The notes beneath the pieces are model-generated. The model saw only the letters and a program-made list of their open reading frames with translations. It was not told the origin of the DNA and did not search any database. A DNA stretch of 64,000 bases, from assembly GCF_052119585.1 (NCBI RefSeq), contig NZ_JBGQOJ010000009.1, forward strand, positions 74,744-138,743, read 5' to 3'. This DNA comes from JBGQOJ01 sp052119585. GTDB taxonomy: Bacteria; Pseudomonadota; Alphaproteobacteria; Rhodobacterales; Rhodobacteraceae. The first letter of the stretch is position 1, and every line of letters begins with the position of its first letter. Shown here piece by piece: positions 16,139 to 25,017 of this stretch. A program made the position numbers and the translations under genes.

Positions 16139-16621
16139 GTGTTCAAAACCTTCGCAAAGGCAATCCAGAGCCTGTCTGTCGCTCTTCTGATGGGCTTGCC
16201 AATGGCATCCTCAGCGCAGCAGTTGTCAGAGAACGCATCGATTGTGGTCGAGAGACCCTGGGCGCGCGCGAGCCTTGGAATGTCGCGGCCCGGCGGGGCC
16301 TATCTGACCGTTCGGAACGAGGGCAGCGATCAGATCTCCCTTATCGGTCTTCGCGCGGAGATCTCCGGCATGGCTTCGATCCACGAAACCAGAACCAATT
16401 CTGACGGCGTCAGCAGCATGGCTCCGGCGGACGATATCGTGATCCCGCCCGGGGGTATGTTCGCCCTTGAACCCGGCGGATATCACGCCATGCTGATGCA
16501 ACTGCAATCTCCGCTCGTCGAGGGGGAGACCTTTCCGCTGACCCTGCTCTTTTCCGATGGAACAGAGCTTGAAATCACCGTCCCGGTCCTTGGCATCGGC
16601 GCACGCGGCCCCGAAGGCTGA
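16139..16621 (+). CDS. PCu(A)C copper chaperone (DUF461)
   Basis: This 160-residue exported protein has a signal peptide (residues 1-25, ASS-A). The PCu(A)C copper motif is present: H in ASIHETR, M in SSM, then histidine and methionine in GYHAMLM. Periplasmic PCu(A)C binds Cu(I) and delivers it, often with SCO proteins, which flank it here. The start is GTG 16139 (AGGAGAC upstream at 16127-16133); a larger frame from 15725 runs through the DsbA gene and is not used. A copper chaperone inside a divalent-metal regulon may supply copper or scavenge it while other metals compete. Confidence 0.92.
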   Translation: MFKTFAKAIQSLSVALLMGLPMASSAQQLSENASIVVERPWARASLGMSRPGGAYLTVRNEGSDQISLIGLRAEISGMASIHETRTNSDGVSSMAPADDIVIPPGGMFALEPGGYHAMLMQLQSPLVEGETFPLTLLFSDGTELEITVPVLGIGARGPEG

Positions 16622-16629
16622 TCCGGCTG

Positions 16630-17253
16630 ATGATGAGGGTGGCCAAAATCGCAGCGATCGGAGCGGCGGCGGTCTTTGCCGCCCTGTTTGTCGGCTGGTG
16701 GCAGGTAGATGGGCCTGGCGCTGACTCCGCGCCGGGCAAGCGGTCTCTACCGCTGACTGCTATGGAATTCAGCCTGACGGATCAGGATGGTCGCGATGTC
16801 GGCCCGGAAACCCTCATCGGCGAGCCGAGTCTGGTCTTCTTCGGATTCACCTACTGCCCCGACGTTTGCCCGACGACCCTTTCGGACATTTCCGGATGGC
16901 TCGACGAGATTGGGCCGGACGCCGAAGACCTGAATACCGTTTTCATCACCGTAGATCCGGACCGCGACACGGTCGAGACCATGGCCGAGTATGTCTCGTA
17001 TTTCCATCCGCAGATACAAGGATGGACGGGCTTGCCAGACCAGATCGCGGCCATCGCCGATGGTTTCCGTGCCACCTATGAGAAGGTTGAGGGCGAAAAC
17101 GGCGAATATACGATGAACCACACGGCGGGTGTTTTCCTGTTCGATGCGACAGGTCGCTTCGTCACCACCATCGACTATCACGAACCACGCGAATTCGCCG
17201 TGCCGAAGATAAGGCGCGCGATGCAGAACAGAACCGAGGGGGCAGAATCTTGA
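16630..17253 (+). CDS. SCO1/SenC family protein 2
   Basis: This 207-residue SCO protein has an N-terminal membrane anchor (residues 5-24). FGFTYCPDVCPTTL (near 73) supplies the two cysteines, and NHTAGVFLFD supplies the histidine. It differs from the SCO protein at 14412-15020 across most of its length, so it is a divergent paralogue rather than a recent copy. It follows the copper chaperone by 8 bases and overlaps the next gene by four (TTGA). A PCu(A)C-SCO pair is the usual copper-delivery arrangement, and the second SCO in the operon may serve as its thiol partner. Confidence 0.92.
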   Translation: MMRVAKIAAIGAAAVFAALFVGWWQVDGPGADSAPGKRSLPLTAMEFSLTDQDGRDVGPETLIGEPSLVFFGFTYCPDVCPTTLSDISGWLDEIGPDAEDLNTVFITVDPDRDTVETMAEYVSYFHPQIQGWTGLPDQIAAIADGFRATYEKVEGENGEYTMNHTAGVFLFDATGRFVTTIDYHEPREFAVPKIRRAMQNRTEGAES

Positions 17254-18599
17254 AACTGAGACATATCGTTCTGGGAACGACAATGGCCGCGGCAGCGGTC
17301 AGCACGATAGCGAGCCGGGCTTTGATCCTGGAGGCGCCGCCCGAGTACATCTTTTCCGAGGCTCCGGTAGCCTTGGACAGTCCACCCGAACCTCTCGATG
17401 GACCAGGCGTCAACGCATCTGGCGAGACGATGCCGAATATGCTTCCGGCCGCTTTTCAGCCGCCTGAGTTTCCCGCACTCGAACGGGCCGAGCCAGATAA
17501 TCTGATGGCGCTTGTTCAGGCCCTCGCCACGCCGCCTTGGGAGGCGACGGTCGAGGCGGGTGACACATTGGACGTGCTTCTCTCTCTCGCGGACATGGAT
17601 GCGCAAACACGGACCGAAGTCGCACTGGCACTGACGGTTGAATACGACCTGCGCCGCCTTCGACCGGGCCATCGTCTCAGCGTCAACTTTCGCCCGGACG
17701 GCACGCCATCCGTTGTGACGTTGGCTGTCGATGACGGTGTGCGGATCGAAGTCACCCTGGACGACACCATTGCGAGTCGGACGGTAACGCCGAGCGCGTT
17801 GACAGTCGAGCGTGCGAGCCAGCTGCTGGTAAACGGGTCGATCTACGCTTCGCTGGATCGAGCAGGCGTCCCGGCCCGTTTTGCCGTCGATCTCGCACAA
17901 ATCCTCGGGGAAACGGTCGACTTTCGCAGGGATCTTCAAGGCGGAGAGACCCTGAATATCCTTTGGGGTCAGACCGTCCTTCGCGATGGTTCAGAGGTCG
18001 GTCAACCGTCAATCTCCTATGCGGCCCTCGATCTGGCCGACGACCGCTTCGAAATCCTCTGGTCAGCCGAAGACAGCGGGCGGGCAACGGTCTATTTGAA
18101 TGGTGAAATCCTGCGGACGGTCGCGCCGCCGGTGGAAGGCGCACGATTGTCGTCGGTCTTCGGGCAGCGCAAGCATCCGATCTACGGCAATATGCGGATG
18201 CACACAGGTGTCGATTATGCCGCCGCTGCGGGGACACCGATAGCAGCGACCGCACCCGGACGGGTGTCCTTCATCGGATGGCGGAGCGGGTATGGCCGAG
18301 TGGTCGAGATCGCGCACGGGTCAGACACAATGACCCGCTATGCGCACCTCAGCGCTGTGCCGGAGGGTCTGGCCGTCGGAAACCGCGTGGTCGCGGGCGA
18401 AACGATTGGCCAGGTCGGTGAGACAGGCACGGCGACAGCTCCGAACCTTCACTACGAAGTGCGCGTGGACGGCCGACCTATCGATCCGCTCGGGGAGGAA
18501 TTGCTCGCCTCTGCGGAAAATTTCGACACTGCGGATGCCACTGAAATCCTTGAAGAGACGCGCACACGGTTCGCGACCTTTCTTCGCGAAGACACATGA
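17250..18599 (+). CDS. M23 family metallopeptidase (LytM type)
   Basis: This 449-residue exported protein (signal anchor 1-25) starts at TTG 17250, overlapping the SCO stop as TTGA. Residues about 90-200 resemble the N-terminal regulatory domains of opacity/M23 proteins. The catalytic LytM domain is complete. RMHTGVDYAA (H318, D322), YAHLS and NLHYEV supply the zinc ligands and catalytic histidine, with SVFGQRKHPIYGN just before. It should cut peptidoglycan crosslinks in the periplasm. Together with three L,D-transpeptidases in the same regulon it indicates metal-dependent wall remodelling. The ligand set is intact, so it is probably active and not a regulator. Confidence 0.92.
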   Translation: MKLRHIVLGTTMAAAAVSTIASRALILEAPPEYIFSEAPVALDSPPEPLDGPGVNASGETMPNMLPAAFQPPEFPALERAEPDNLMALVQALATPPWEATVEAGDTLDVLLSLADMDAQTRTEVALALTVEYDLRRLRPGHRLSVNFRPDGTPSVVTLAVDDGVRIEVTLDDTIASRTVTPSALTVERASQLLVNGSIYASLDRAGVPARFAVDLAQILGETVDFRRDLQGGETLNILWGQTVLRDGSEVGQPSISYAALDLADDRFEILWSAEDSGRATVYLNGEILRTVAPPVEGARLSSVFGQRKHPIYGNMRMHTGVDYAAAAGTPIAATAPGRVSFIGWRSGYGRVVEIAHGSDTMTRYAHLSAVPEGLAVGNRVVAGETIGQVGETGTATAPNLHYEVRVDGRPIDPLGEELLASAENFDTADATEILEETRTRFATFLREDT

Positions 18600-18619
18600 C
18601 TGATTTGAAAGGAATTCCG

Positions 18620-19072
18620 ATGAAAAACAGGTTTCAAACCTTTGCCGCTGCGACCCTCATGATTGCTGCCGCGACGGCAGTAACCGCCCAGACCGCTATC
18701 CACGTCGGAAAGACGCGCGGCTGCGGTTGTTGCCTTGCCTGGATGGAAAAGCTGTCCGATGCCGGGTTCGCTCCTGAAGGTGAGAATATGGGCGGGGCGT
18801 TGATCCGTCTGAAAATGGATCGCGGTATTCCCGTCGATATGTTCTCCTGTCACACGGCGACCGTCGAAGGCTACACCATCGAGGGTCACGTTCCGCCAGC
18901 CGATATTACTCGACTGCTTGAAGAACGTCCCGATGCCATAGGCCTGGCCGTGCCCGGCATGCCCATCGGCTCGCCCGGCATGGATTTCGGCGACGATGCC
19001 GAAGCCTACGATGTCTTTCTGGTGAAATCCGACGGCTCCACTGAGATCTTTTCGTCCTATCCGGCGAGTTAA
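18620..19072 (+). CDS. DUF411 family exported protein 1
   Basis: This 150-residue protein has a signal peptide (residues 1-23) and the DUF411 signature: a cysteine cluster TRGCGCCLAWMEKL, a SCHTATVEGYTIEGHVP segment, and the conserved PGMPIGSPGM toward the end. The protein is periplasmic and is thought to bind copper or other soft metals. ATG 18620 is taken as the start because AAAGGA sits just before it. An ATG at 18596 overlaps the previous stop and is possible. A second copy of this family is at 44539-44994 in the copper operon, but the two differ in sequence. Confidence 0.9.
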   Translation: MKNRFQTFAAATLMIAAATAVTAQTAIHVGKTRGCGCCLAWMEKLSDAGFAPEGENMGGALIRLKMDRGIPVDMFSCHTATVEGYTIEGHVPPADITRLLEERPDAIGLAVPGMPIGSPGMDFGDDAEAYDVFLVKSDGSTEIFSSYPAS

Positions 19073-19073
19073 A

Positions 19074-19865
19074 GTGGAGCAAATCACAACACTCTCACCA
19101 GTCGCACTGGGCTTTCTAGGCAGCCTGGCCGCCGGTCTCATGACCGCCGTCGGGGCGGCGCCCGTGCTTCTCGGCAAGACCCCGTCACGCAAATGGCGCG
19201 ATATTTCGCTCGGCTTTGCCGCCGGGGTCATGCTTGCCGCGTCTTTCTTTTCTCTCATCATACCGGCACTCGACGCAGCGGAGGGCCGATACGGGGATGG
19301 CGCGATACCGGCGCTGATCGTCTGTGCTGCGATCCTGATGGGCATGGGCGCGGTCGCCATGATGAACGAAATGATCCCGCATGAGCATTTCAGCAGCGGG
19401 CGCGAAGGCCCGGAGGCGGTCTCGCTGCGCCGTGTCTGGCTCTTCATCATCGCCATCACGATCCACAATGCGCCGGAGGGTTTGGCCGTCGGCGTTGCGT
19501 TCGGAGCTGATGGTTTTACAGGCGGATTTCCCGTCGCTCTCGGGATCGGATTGCAGAATGCGCCTGAAGGGCTGGCTGTTGCAGTCGCCCTACTGGGCGA
19601 GCGATACTCGGCGGGCCGTGCGTTCGGCATCGCAGCACTGACCGGACTGGTCGAACCCGTCACCGGTTTCCTGGGTGCTGCGGTAATTGTCGTGGCAGAA
19701 CCTCTGCTGCCTTGGGGCTTGGCCTTCGCAGCGGGCGCGATGCTTTACGTCATCAGCCACGAGATCATCCCCGAAACCCATCGCAGCGGCCACCAGAAGC
19801 AGGCGACGACCGGGCTCGCGATCGGGCTCGTCGTCATGCTGTTCCTCGATGTCTGGTTGGGATGA
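19074..19865 (+). CDS. ZIP-family metal transporter
   Basis: This 263-residue protein has eight predicted membrane segments. TM4 has IHNAPEGLAVG and TM5 has LQNAPEGLAVA, the paired metal-site motifs of ZIP (ZupT/GufA) transporters. A His-containing loop (PHEHFSSGRE) follows TM3, and a C-terminal SGHQK is present. It should bring zinc or another divalent ion into the cytoplasm. GTG 19074 is two bases after the previous stop and gives the family length. An importer in an operon with a P-type exporter and CDF exporters elsewhere in the regulon could reclaim zinc lost during efflux, but this is only a reading of context. Confidence 0.92.
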   Translation: MEQITTLSPVALGFLGSLAAGLMTAVGAAPVLLGKTPSRKWRDISLGFAAGVMLAASFFSLIIPALDAAEGRYGDGAIPALIVCAAILMGMGAVAMMNEMIPHEHFSSGREGPEAVSLRRVWLFIIAITIHNAPEGLAVGVAFGADGFTGGFPVALGIGLQNAPEGLAVAVALLGERYSAGRAFGIAALTGLVEPVTGFLGAAVIVVAEPLLPWGLAFAAGAMLYVISHEIIPETHRSGHQKQATTGLAIGLVVMLFLDVWLG

Positions 19866-19868
19866 CGC

Positions 19869-20345
19869 ATGGCAATTCGTTCCATTGGCATTTGCACGGC
19901 TGTCGCGGCGCTCGCCGCCGACCAAGCGTCAAAAGCGTTCGTACTTACGAACGCGGACACGCTCTCCACGGGCATCCCTGTCTTTCCCGGCTTCAACCTG
20001 ATCTTCCACCGCAACTACGGCGTGACCTTCGGGTTCTTTCAGAATGTGCCGTGGTGGGGACTGGCTTTGGTCGCCACCGTCGTCGTCCTGTATCTGGTCG
20101 TGTCGCTGATCCGGGCAACGCGGGCAGCCGAGGCGGTTGCCTACGGCATGGTGATCGGCGGCGCTCTTGGGAATATTGTCGATCGTATTCGCTTTGGAGG
20201 GGTGACCGATTTTCTGGATTTCTATCTCGGAACGGCGCATTGGCCAGCGTTCAACCTTGCGGATGTCTTCGTGGTCTGCGGCGTCGGGATTTTGCTGATC
20301 TTCGCGGGGCGCGAAAAGGTCGCTGCGTCCGAAACCTCAAGATAG
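19869..20345 (+). CDS. lspA: Lipoprotein signal peptidase
   Basis: This 158-residue enzyme has four membrane segments and both aspartic protease motifs: GGVTDFLDFY (catalytic D near 118) and FNLADVF (near 135), as well as the GNIVDR loop. LspA removes the signal peptide from diacylglyceryl-modified prolipoproteins at the inner membrane. Plasmid LspA copies are known in lead resistance clusters (PbrC), so this copy in a MerR-type metal regulon fits. The start is three bases after the ZIP gene. It is paired here with Lnt, which completes lipoprotein maturation. It is probably an additional copy of the chromosomal gene. Confidence 0.94.
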   Translation: MAIRSIGICTAVAALAADQASKAFVLTNADTLSTGIPVFPGFNLIFHRNYGVTFGFFQNVPWWGLALVATVVVLYLVVSLIRATRAAEAVAYGMVIGGALGNIVDRIRFGGVTDFLDFYLGTAHWPAFNLADVFVVCGVGILLIFAGREKVAASETSR

Positions 20346-20351
20346 ATCTCG

Positions 20352-21884
20352 GTGATTTCAATCGGCATCACTGTTCTCCGCATTTCCAGAATGTCAGGTA
20401 TCATCCTCACATTCTGTGCATTCGGTCTCGGCGCTTTGGCGGTTCTCGCTCTGCCACCATTCTCGATGCCGGTGCTTTTGCCCGTCGCGTTTGGCGCGCT
20501 GTATCTCCTCACGGTCGGAGAGAGCCGCATGCGGGCCGGACTTGCCGGATGGGCGTTCGGCGTGGGCTTCTTCCTGTTCGGATTGTCCTGGATCGCGGAG
20601 AGCTTTTTCGTCGACGCGGAGCGGTTCGGCTGGATGGCCGTTCCTGCGGTGGCTGGACTGGCCGCCGGCCTTGCGCTGTTCCCGGCGGCGGCAATGGCAG
20701 CGTTCGCATGGAGCAGGACGAAAGGTGTCTCCGGCGCATTGATCTTCGCGGTCTGCTGGTCGGTTTCTGAATGGCTGCGCGGCACCATGCTGACAGGCTT
20801 CCCCTGGAACCTGATTGCCTATGCATGGGCCGACTACGATATTCCACGCCAAATGGCCGCATGGGTTGGCAGCTACGGACTTGGCCTCCTCACAGTTCTG
20901 CTGTCGGTCCTGCCCGTAACGCTCCTCATGCGGAATCGTCGGCAAAATGCGTTCGCCGCATTTGTTTTCATGTCGGTGGTGGGGGGTGCCGGAACCCTCG
21001 GTACGGTTCGCCTTATGGCCACCACACCGCCAACAGACACAACCGTCAGGATCGTTCAGGGAAACATTCCTCAGACGGAGAAATGGGACCCCGCGTTCCG
21101 CGACCGGAACATATCCCGCTATCTGGACCTGTCTGCGCAGTCTGGGAGCTTCGACGTCCTTCTCTGGCCTGAAAGTGCATTTCCCGGTTATCTTGATGAG
21201 AATCCTGAAATGTTGGATCAAATTGCCGAACGTCTGCCTGAGGGCCGTGTTCTTCTGACCGGTGCGCAGACGCGCGAGTCGGCCGGCACTGGCACACGCT
21301 ACAGAAATTCGATCCTCGCGGTCGATCAGACCGGACGGATCGTCACGAGATACGCCAAGCATCATCTCGTGCCGTTCGGGGAATACGTACCCCTGCGGGG
21401 TTTTCTTCCGCTCCAGCGACTGACCGCAGGGCTTGGGGACTTCACTCCCGGTCCCGGCCCTCAGACCGTTGAGCTACCCGGTTTATCTCCGGTCGGCCTT
21501 TCGATCTGCTACGAGGCGATTTTTCCGGGACGTGTCGTAGACGCCGCTTCGCGTCCGGACTGGATATTCAACGCCACCAATGACGCTTGGTTCGGTGCGT
21601 CTCTCGGTCCCCGGCAACATCTGGCCTCTGCCAGGATGCGCGCGGTCGAAGAGGGGCTGCCGATGGTTCGCGCGGCCAACACGGGCATTTCAGCAGTTAT
21701 CGATGGGTACGGCCGGATCGTCGCCCGCCTCGGGCTGGATGAGACCGGCGTGCTGGACGCCCGCTTGCCAGCTGCGCTCCCGGCCACGCCATTCGCGAAA
21801 TGCGGGCAGATGATGTTCCTGCTCGTTTTGGCAGCGTGCATCGCGGGTGCCATTGGATTGACTGTCGGAAAGGAAAACGCGTAA
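20352..21884 (+). CDS. lnt: Apolipoprotein N-acyltransferase
   Basis: This 510-residue enzyme has an N-terminal membrane region (about residues 15-220, seven or more segments) and a C-terminal nitrilase fold. The nitrilase triad is present: E in LLWPESAFPGY (near 274), K in YAKHHLVPFGEY (near 336) and C in GLSICYEAIFPG (near 386). It adds the N-acyl chain to lipoproteins, the step after LspA. GTG 20352 is just after lspA; ATG 20391 is an alternative start, and neither has a strong ribosome site. Presence with LspA suggests that a triacylated lipoprotein made under metal stress needs extra processing, an idea not yet tested. Confidence 0.93.
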   Translation: MISIGITVLRISRMSGIILTFCAFGLGALAVLALPPFSMPVLLPVAFGALYLLTVGESRMRAGLAGWAFGVGFFLFGLSWIAESFFVDAERFGWMAVPAVAGLAAGLALFPAAAMAAFAWSRTKGVSGALIFAVCWSVSEWLRGTMLTGFPWNLIAYAWADYDIPRQMAAWVGSYGLGLLTVLLSVLPVTLLMRNRRQNAFAAFVFMSVVGGAGTLGTVRLMATTPPTDTTVRIVQGNIPQTEKWDPAFRDRNISRYLDLSAQSGSFDVLLWPESAFPGYLDENPEMLDQIAERLPEGRVLLTGAQTRESAGTGTRYRNSILAVDQTGRIVTRYAKHHLVPFGEYVPLRGFLPLQRLTAGLGDFTPGPGPQTVELPGLSPVGLSICYEAIFPGRVVDAASRPDWIFNATNDAWFGASLGPRQHLASARMRAVEEGLPMVRAANTGISAVIDGYGRIVARLGLDETGVLDARLPAALPATPFAKCGQMMFLLVLAACIAGAIGLTVGKENA

Positions 21885-22048
21885 TGATCGTAGTCTTTGG
21901 AGCAGTGGCGGGAGCCGCATGGGGCGGATATCTCGCCAAGAAGCGTGGCGGCAACAGGCTGGACATCGCCCAGTACGCGGCAAGTTCCGCGATCGCATTC
22001 GGACTCCTGGCGTTGTTCGCCTCGATCGTTCTTGCACGGGTTCTATGA
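21884..22048 (+). CDS. Small membrane protein downstream of lnt
   Basis: This 54-residue hydrophobic protein overlaps the lnt stop by one base (TAATG), with AAGGAAA upstream, so it is coupled to lnt. It has a short N-terminal hydrophobic stretch (IVVFGAVAGAAWGGYL), a basic KKRGGN loop and a second membrane segment (SSAIAFGLLALFASIVLARVL). A longer open frame to 21800 has no ribosome site. I do not recognise the family. It ends the operon, and 25 bases later the convergent L,D-transpeptidase gene ends. Confidence 0.75.
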   Translation: MIVVFGAVAGAAWGGYLAKKRGGNRLDIAQYAASSAIAFGLLALFASIVLARVL

Positions 22049-22073
22049 ACCGCCGTCCAAGGCCGGATAGGCG

Positions 22074-22577
22074 CTAGGCGAATATGTCGATCGGCGTCCC
22101 GTCCCGCACCATCGCGTAGATATCCTCAATTTCGCGGTCCGACACCGCGATGCAACCCGCCGTCCAGTCTGGCTTGATCGCGTCGATCCCGGGTCGTGGC
22201 CCGCCATGGATGAAGATGTCGCCGCCTGGCTCACGTCCCTGTGCAGCGGCGAAGGCGATATCGGCCTCGTTCGGATAAGAGATTCCGATGGAGAGATGGA
22301 ACAGACTGTCGGGATTGCGTCGGTCGACGGTGTAAGCCCCTTCGGGTGTTTTCCCGTCACCCTCGAACTGCTTGGGCCCCTCGGGCGCGAAACCGAGGTC
22401 TATCCTGTAGGCTTTCAGGACCGAGGTATTGTTGAACAGGAACAGGTTCCGGTCACCTTTGAACATCTGCAACCGGGTGACCTCGGGCCCATCGTAGGTT
22501 CGGAATTTGCTGGCGCACCCTGCAAGGCCAAGTGCAAGTCCGCCCAAGAGTGCCGTTCGTCGTGTCGTTTTCATCAT
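22074..22577 (-). CDS. L,D-transpeptidase 3 (YkuD family), lipoprotein
   Basis: This 167-residue protein has a lipoprotein signal (RRTALLGGLALGLAGC, lipobox cysteine 21), so it is probably anchored to a membrane. The YkuD site is complete: H124 in IHGGPRPG and DWTAGC with nucleophile C142. It starts 58 bases after the P-type ATPase gene on the same strand and has no separate MerR-type promoter, so it is probably co-transcribed with the exporter. It is the third L,D-transpeptidase in 14 kb. Lipid anchoring could explain why LspA and Lnt belong to the same regulon, though this is a hypothesis. Confidence 0.92.
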   Translation of the reverse strand: MMKTTRRTALLGGLALGLAGCASKFRTYDGPEVTRLQMFKGDRNLFLFNNTSVLKAYRIDLGFAPEGPKQFEGDGKTPEGAYTVDRRNPDSLFHLSIGISYPNEADIAFAAAQGREPGGDIFIHGGPRPGIDAIKPDWTAGCIAVSDREIEDIYAMVRDGTPIDIFA

Positions 22578-22635
22578 GTCGTCCGCTCGATCTTTTTACC
22601 TGTCCACTCATATCGGTATCGGTATGTCTGATCAA

Positions 22636-24987
22636 TCAATGGCCGTGCGCCAGGGCTCCCTGCGCCATCTTCTCGCCCACTTGCTCACCCCCGGACCCGT
22701 CCGGCCGATCCTTCTTGGCCCGGAGCAGCCTTAGTGCGTTGGCGACTACCAGTAGCGAAACGCCGACATCCGCAGCGATGGCACCCCACATTGTTGCCAT
22801 GCCGAACGCTGTCAGCCCGACGAACAGCGCCTTCGTCGCAAGCGCAATTGCGATGTTCTGATGGATGACGTTCATGGTGCGGCGCGAATGCCCGATCAGC
22901 CACGGCACTTTGGCGATGTCGTCCGTCATCAGGGCGATATCGGCCGTTTCGATGGCTGCATCCGATCCGACCGCGCCCATGGCGATGGCGAAATGCGCCC
23001 GCGCCATGGCTGGGGCGTCATTCACACCATCTCCGATCATTGCCACGACATCGTAACTGGCAACCAGTTCTTCGATTGCCGCCACCTTGTCTTCTGGCAG
23101 GAGTTCTGCGCGAACCTCATCGATGCCGACTTCCGCCGCCACGGCGCGCGCCGTGCGTTCATTGTCGCCGGTCAGCATGATGATCTTTTTTACGCCCTGG
23201 GCATGCAGGCGTGCCACGACCGCCTTCGCATCCGGGCGGATGCGGTCGCGCAGTTCGATCAGGCCCAGCAGGCGATCCCCCGAGCCTACGGCCACGAGTG
23301 TGCTGCCAGCCCCTTCGATCCGTTCCAGCAGGTCGCGGGGGATCGCTTCGCCAAGCCCCTTATCGGTCGCAAATCGATCCGAACCGAGCCAGACGGGCTG
23401 ACCCTCCCAGGTTCCCTCGACACCGCGGCCCGGCACCGTTTGGGTGTCGGTAGCCGCCGACTGCTTCAGCCCATCGCGTTCGCCGCGCGCCAGGATGGCC
23501 CGCGCAAGAGGATGCGAAGAGCGGGCTTCCAGCGCGACAGCGGCGCTCAGAAGGTCGCGCTCGGCCGTGCCGCCCAAGGGATGCAGACCCGCGACCTCCG
23601 GTTCTCCCATGGTGATCGTCCCGGTCTTGTCCATTGCCAGAGCTGTCAGGCGTGACGGCGCCTCCACATAGGCACCGCCCTTGATCAGCACGCCATTGCG
23701 TGCCGAGGCCGCGAGCGAAGCGACGATGGAGACCGGCGTAGAAATCACGAGCGCACAGGGGCAAGCGATTACCAGGAGAACCAGTGCATTGTAGAACCAA
23801 TAATTCCATGCCCCCGCGAACAGCAGCGGTGGAACGACGGCGATTAGAACCGCCAGCACCATGACAATAGGCGTGTAGATGCGGGCGAACTTTGTGACCC
23901 ACTGTTCAACCTCGGCGCGGCGCGAATGAGCGTCGCCTACCATACGGATGATTTTCGAGAGCACGGTATCGCCTGCGGCCTTGGTGGCCCTGACCGTCAG
24001 TGTGCCGTCGCCGTTGATCGTTCCGGCATACACTTCATCGCCAGTTTCCTTTGCCACAAGAGCACTTTCCCCGGTAATCGGAGCCTGATCAACATCGCCG
24101 CGACCCTCGGTCACCTCTCCGTCGAGCGGGATACGGTCTCCGCCGCGCACCACGAAGCGGTCACCGATCGCAACCTGAGCCGCAGGAATATCGGTCTCCG
24201 ATCCGTCGTCACGAATGACGCGCGCCGTGGGTGGTGCCAGGTCCAACAGGGCCGAGACCGCGTTGCGCGCACGCCCCACGCTCCAGGATTCGAGAGCGAG
24301 GGACAGAGCAAAGAAGAATGCGACCGTCGCCGCCTCGAAAAACTCGCCCAGCCCGATCGCACCGGCTACGGCAACGATCATCAGGAGGTTCATGTCAGGC
24401 GACAATCTACGCGCGGCGGACCAAGCCTTGGGGGCGACCAGCCAGGCTCCGAACACCACCGCCAGCATGAACAGCCCCATCTCGACCAGAGGCATAGACG
24501 TCTCGCCATGACCGGAGAAGAGCCGTAGTGCGCCTTCGGCCCCGGTCTCGACGATATGGTAGAGGAACCCGGCGGCCCAGAAGCCACCGCTCAGGCCCGT
24601 GAAAAGACGCTGGCGCGCGAAATGCGCCGCTTGATCCGCTTCGGCGCTTTCGGCATTCCACATCTTCGCGCTCATGCCTGTCGAGCCGACGATCTTGATG
24701 ATGTTGTCGTCACTGAGCGGTTTGGCGCTTTCGAGGATGGTCATCCTACCATTCAACACATCGAAGGCCAGATGCTCGCTGCCGCCGACTTCCGGTCCGA
24801 CGACCTTGTTCAGGATCGCGACCTCTTCCGCACAATCCAGCCCGTTAACGCGAAAACTGCGTCCGGAGGATGGTGGAGGTGCTGCCACCTGCGCGGTGTC
24901 TTCGGCCGTCTGGCCGCAGCAAGCCTTTGTGTCTTTGCGATCATCCTGATGACCGTGCGGATGCGTGTCTGGACCGTCGTGGGACAT
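22636..24987 (-). CDS. P1B-type ATPase, Zn/Cd/Pb exporter
   Basis: This 783-residue heavy-metal ATPase has all P-type hallmarks: VIACPCALVIS (CPC metal site) in TM6, phosphorylation site DKTGTIT, MLTGDNERTARA, and GDGVNDAPAMA. The N-terminus has a His-rich leader (DGPDTHPHGHQDD and KACC) and a heavy-metal domain in which CxxC is replaced by CAEE (GLDCAEEV), typical of the Zn/Cd/Pb group. It pumps ions to the periplasm. It has its own MerR-type promoter at 25018-25048 and shares the transcript with L,D-transpeptidase 3. The divalent specificity is inferred from the motifs and the regulator. Confidence 0.94.
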   Translation of the reverse strand: MSHDGPDTHPHGHQDDRKDTKACCGQTAEDTAQVAAPPPSSGRSFRVNGLDCAEEVAILNKVVGPEVGGSEHLAFDVLNGRMTILESAKPLSDDNIIKIVGSTGMSAKMWNAESAEADQAAHFARQRLFTGLSGGFWAAGFLYHIVETGAEGALRLFSGHGETSMPLVEMGLFMLAVVFGAWLVAPKAWSAARRLSPDMNLLMIVAVAGAIGLGEFFEAATVAFFFALSLALESWSVGRARNAVSALLDLAPPTARVIRDDGSETDIPAAQVAIGDRFVVRGGDRIPLDGEVTEGRGDVDQAPITGESALVAKETGDEVYAGTINGDGTLTVRATKAAGDTVLSKIIRMVGDAHSRRAEVEQWVTKFARIYTPIVMVLAVLIAVVPPLLFAGAWNYWFYNALVLLVIACPCALVISTPVSIVASLAASARNGVLIKGGAYVEAPSRLTALAMDKTGTITMGEPEVAGLHPLGGTAERDLLSAAVALEARSSHPLARAILARGERDGLKQSAATDTQTVPGRGVEGTWEGQPVWLGSDRFATDKGLGEAIPRDLLERIEGAGSTLVAVGSGDRLLGLIELRDRIRPDAKAVVARLHAQGVKKIIMLTGDNERTARAVAAEVGIDEVRAELLPEDKVAAIEELVASYDVVAMIGDGVNDAPAMARAHFAIAMGAVGSDAAIETADIALMTDDIAKVPWLIGHSRRTMNVIHQNIAIALATKALFVGLTAFGMATMWGAIAADVGVSLLVVANALRLLRAKKDRPDGSGGEQVGEKMAQGALAHGH

Positions 24988-25017
24988 GGGAAACCTCTGA
25001 GAATAAGCGTTGAGCCA

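Noticed and set aside
19712..20770. Long open frame across the ZIP, LspA and Lnt genes
   Set aside because: It is out of frame with three proteins that have intact active sites and consists of arginine and glycine-rich shadow sequence.
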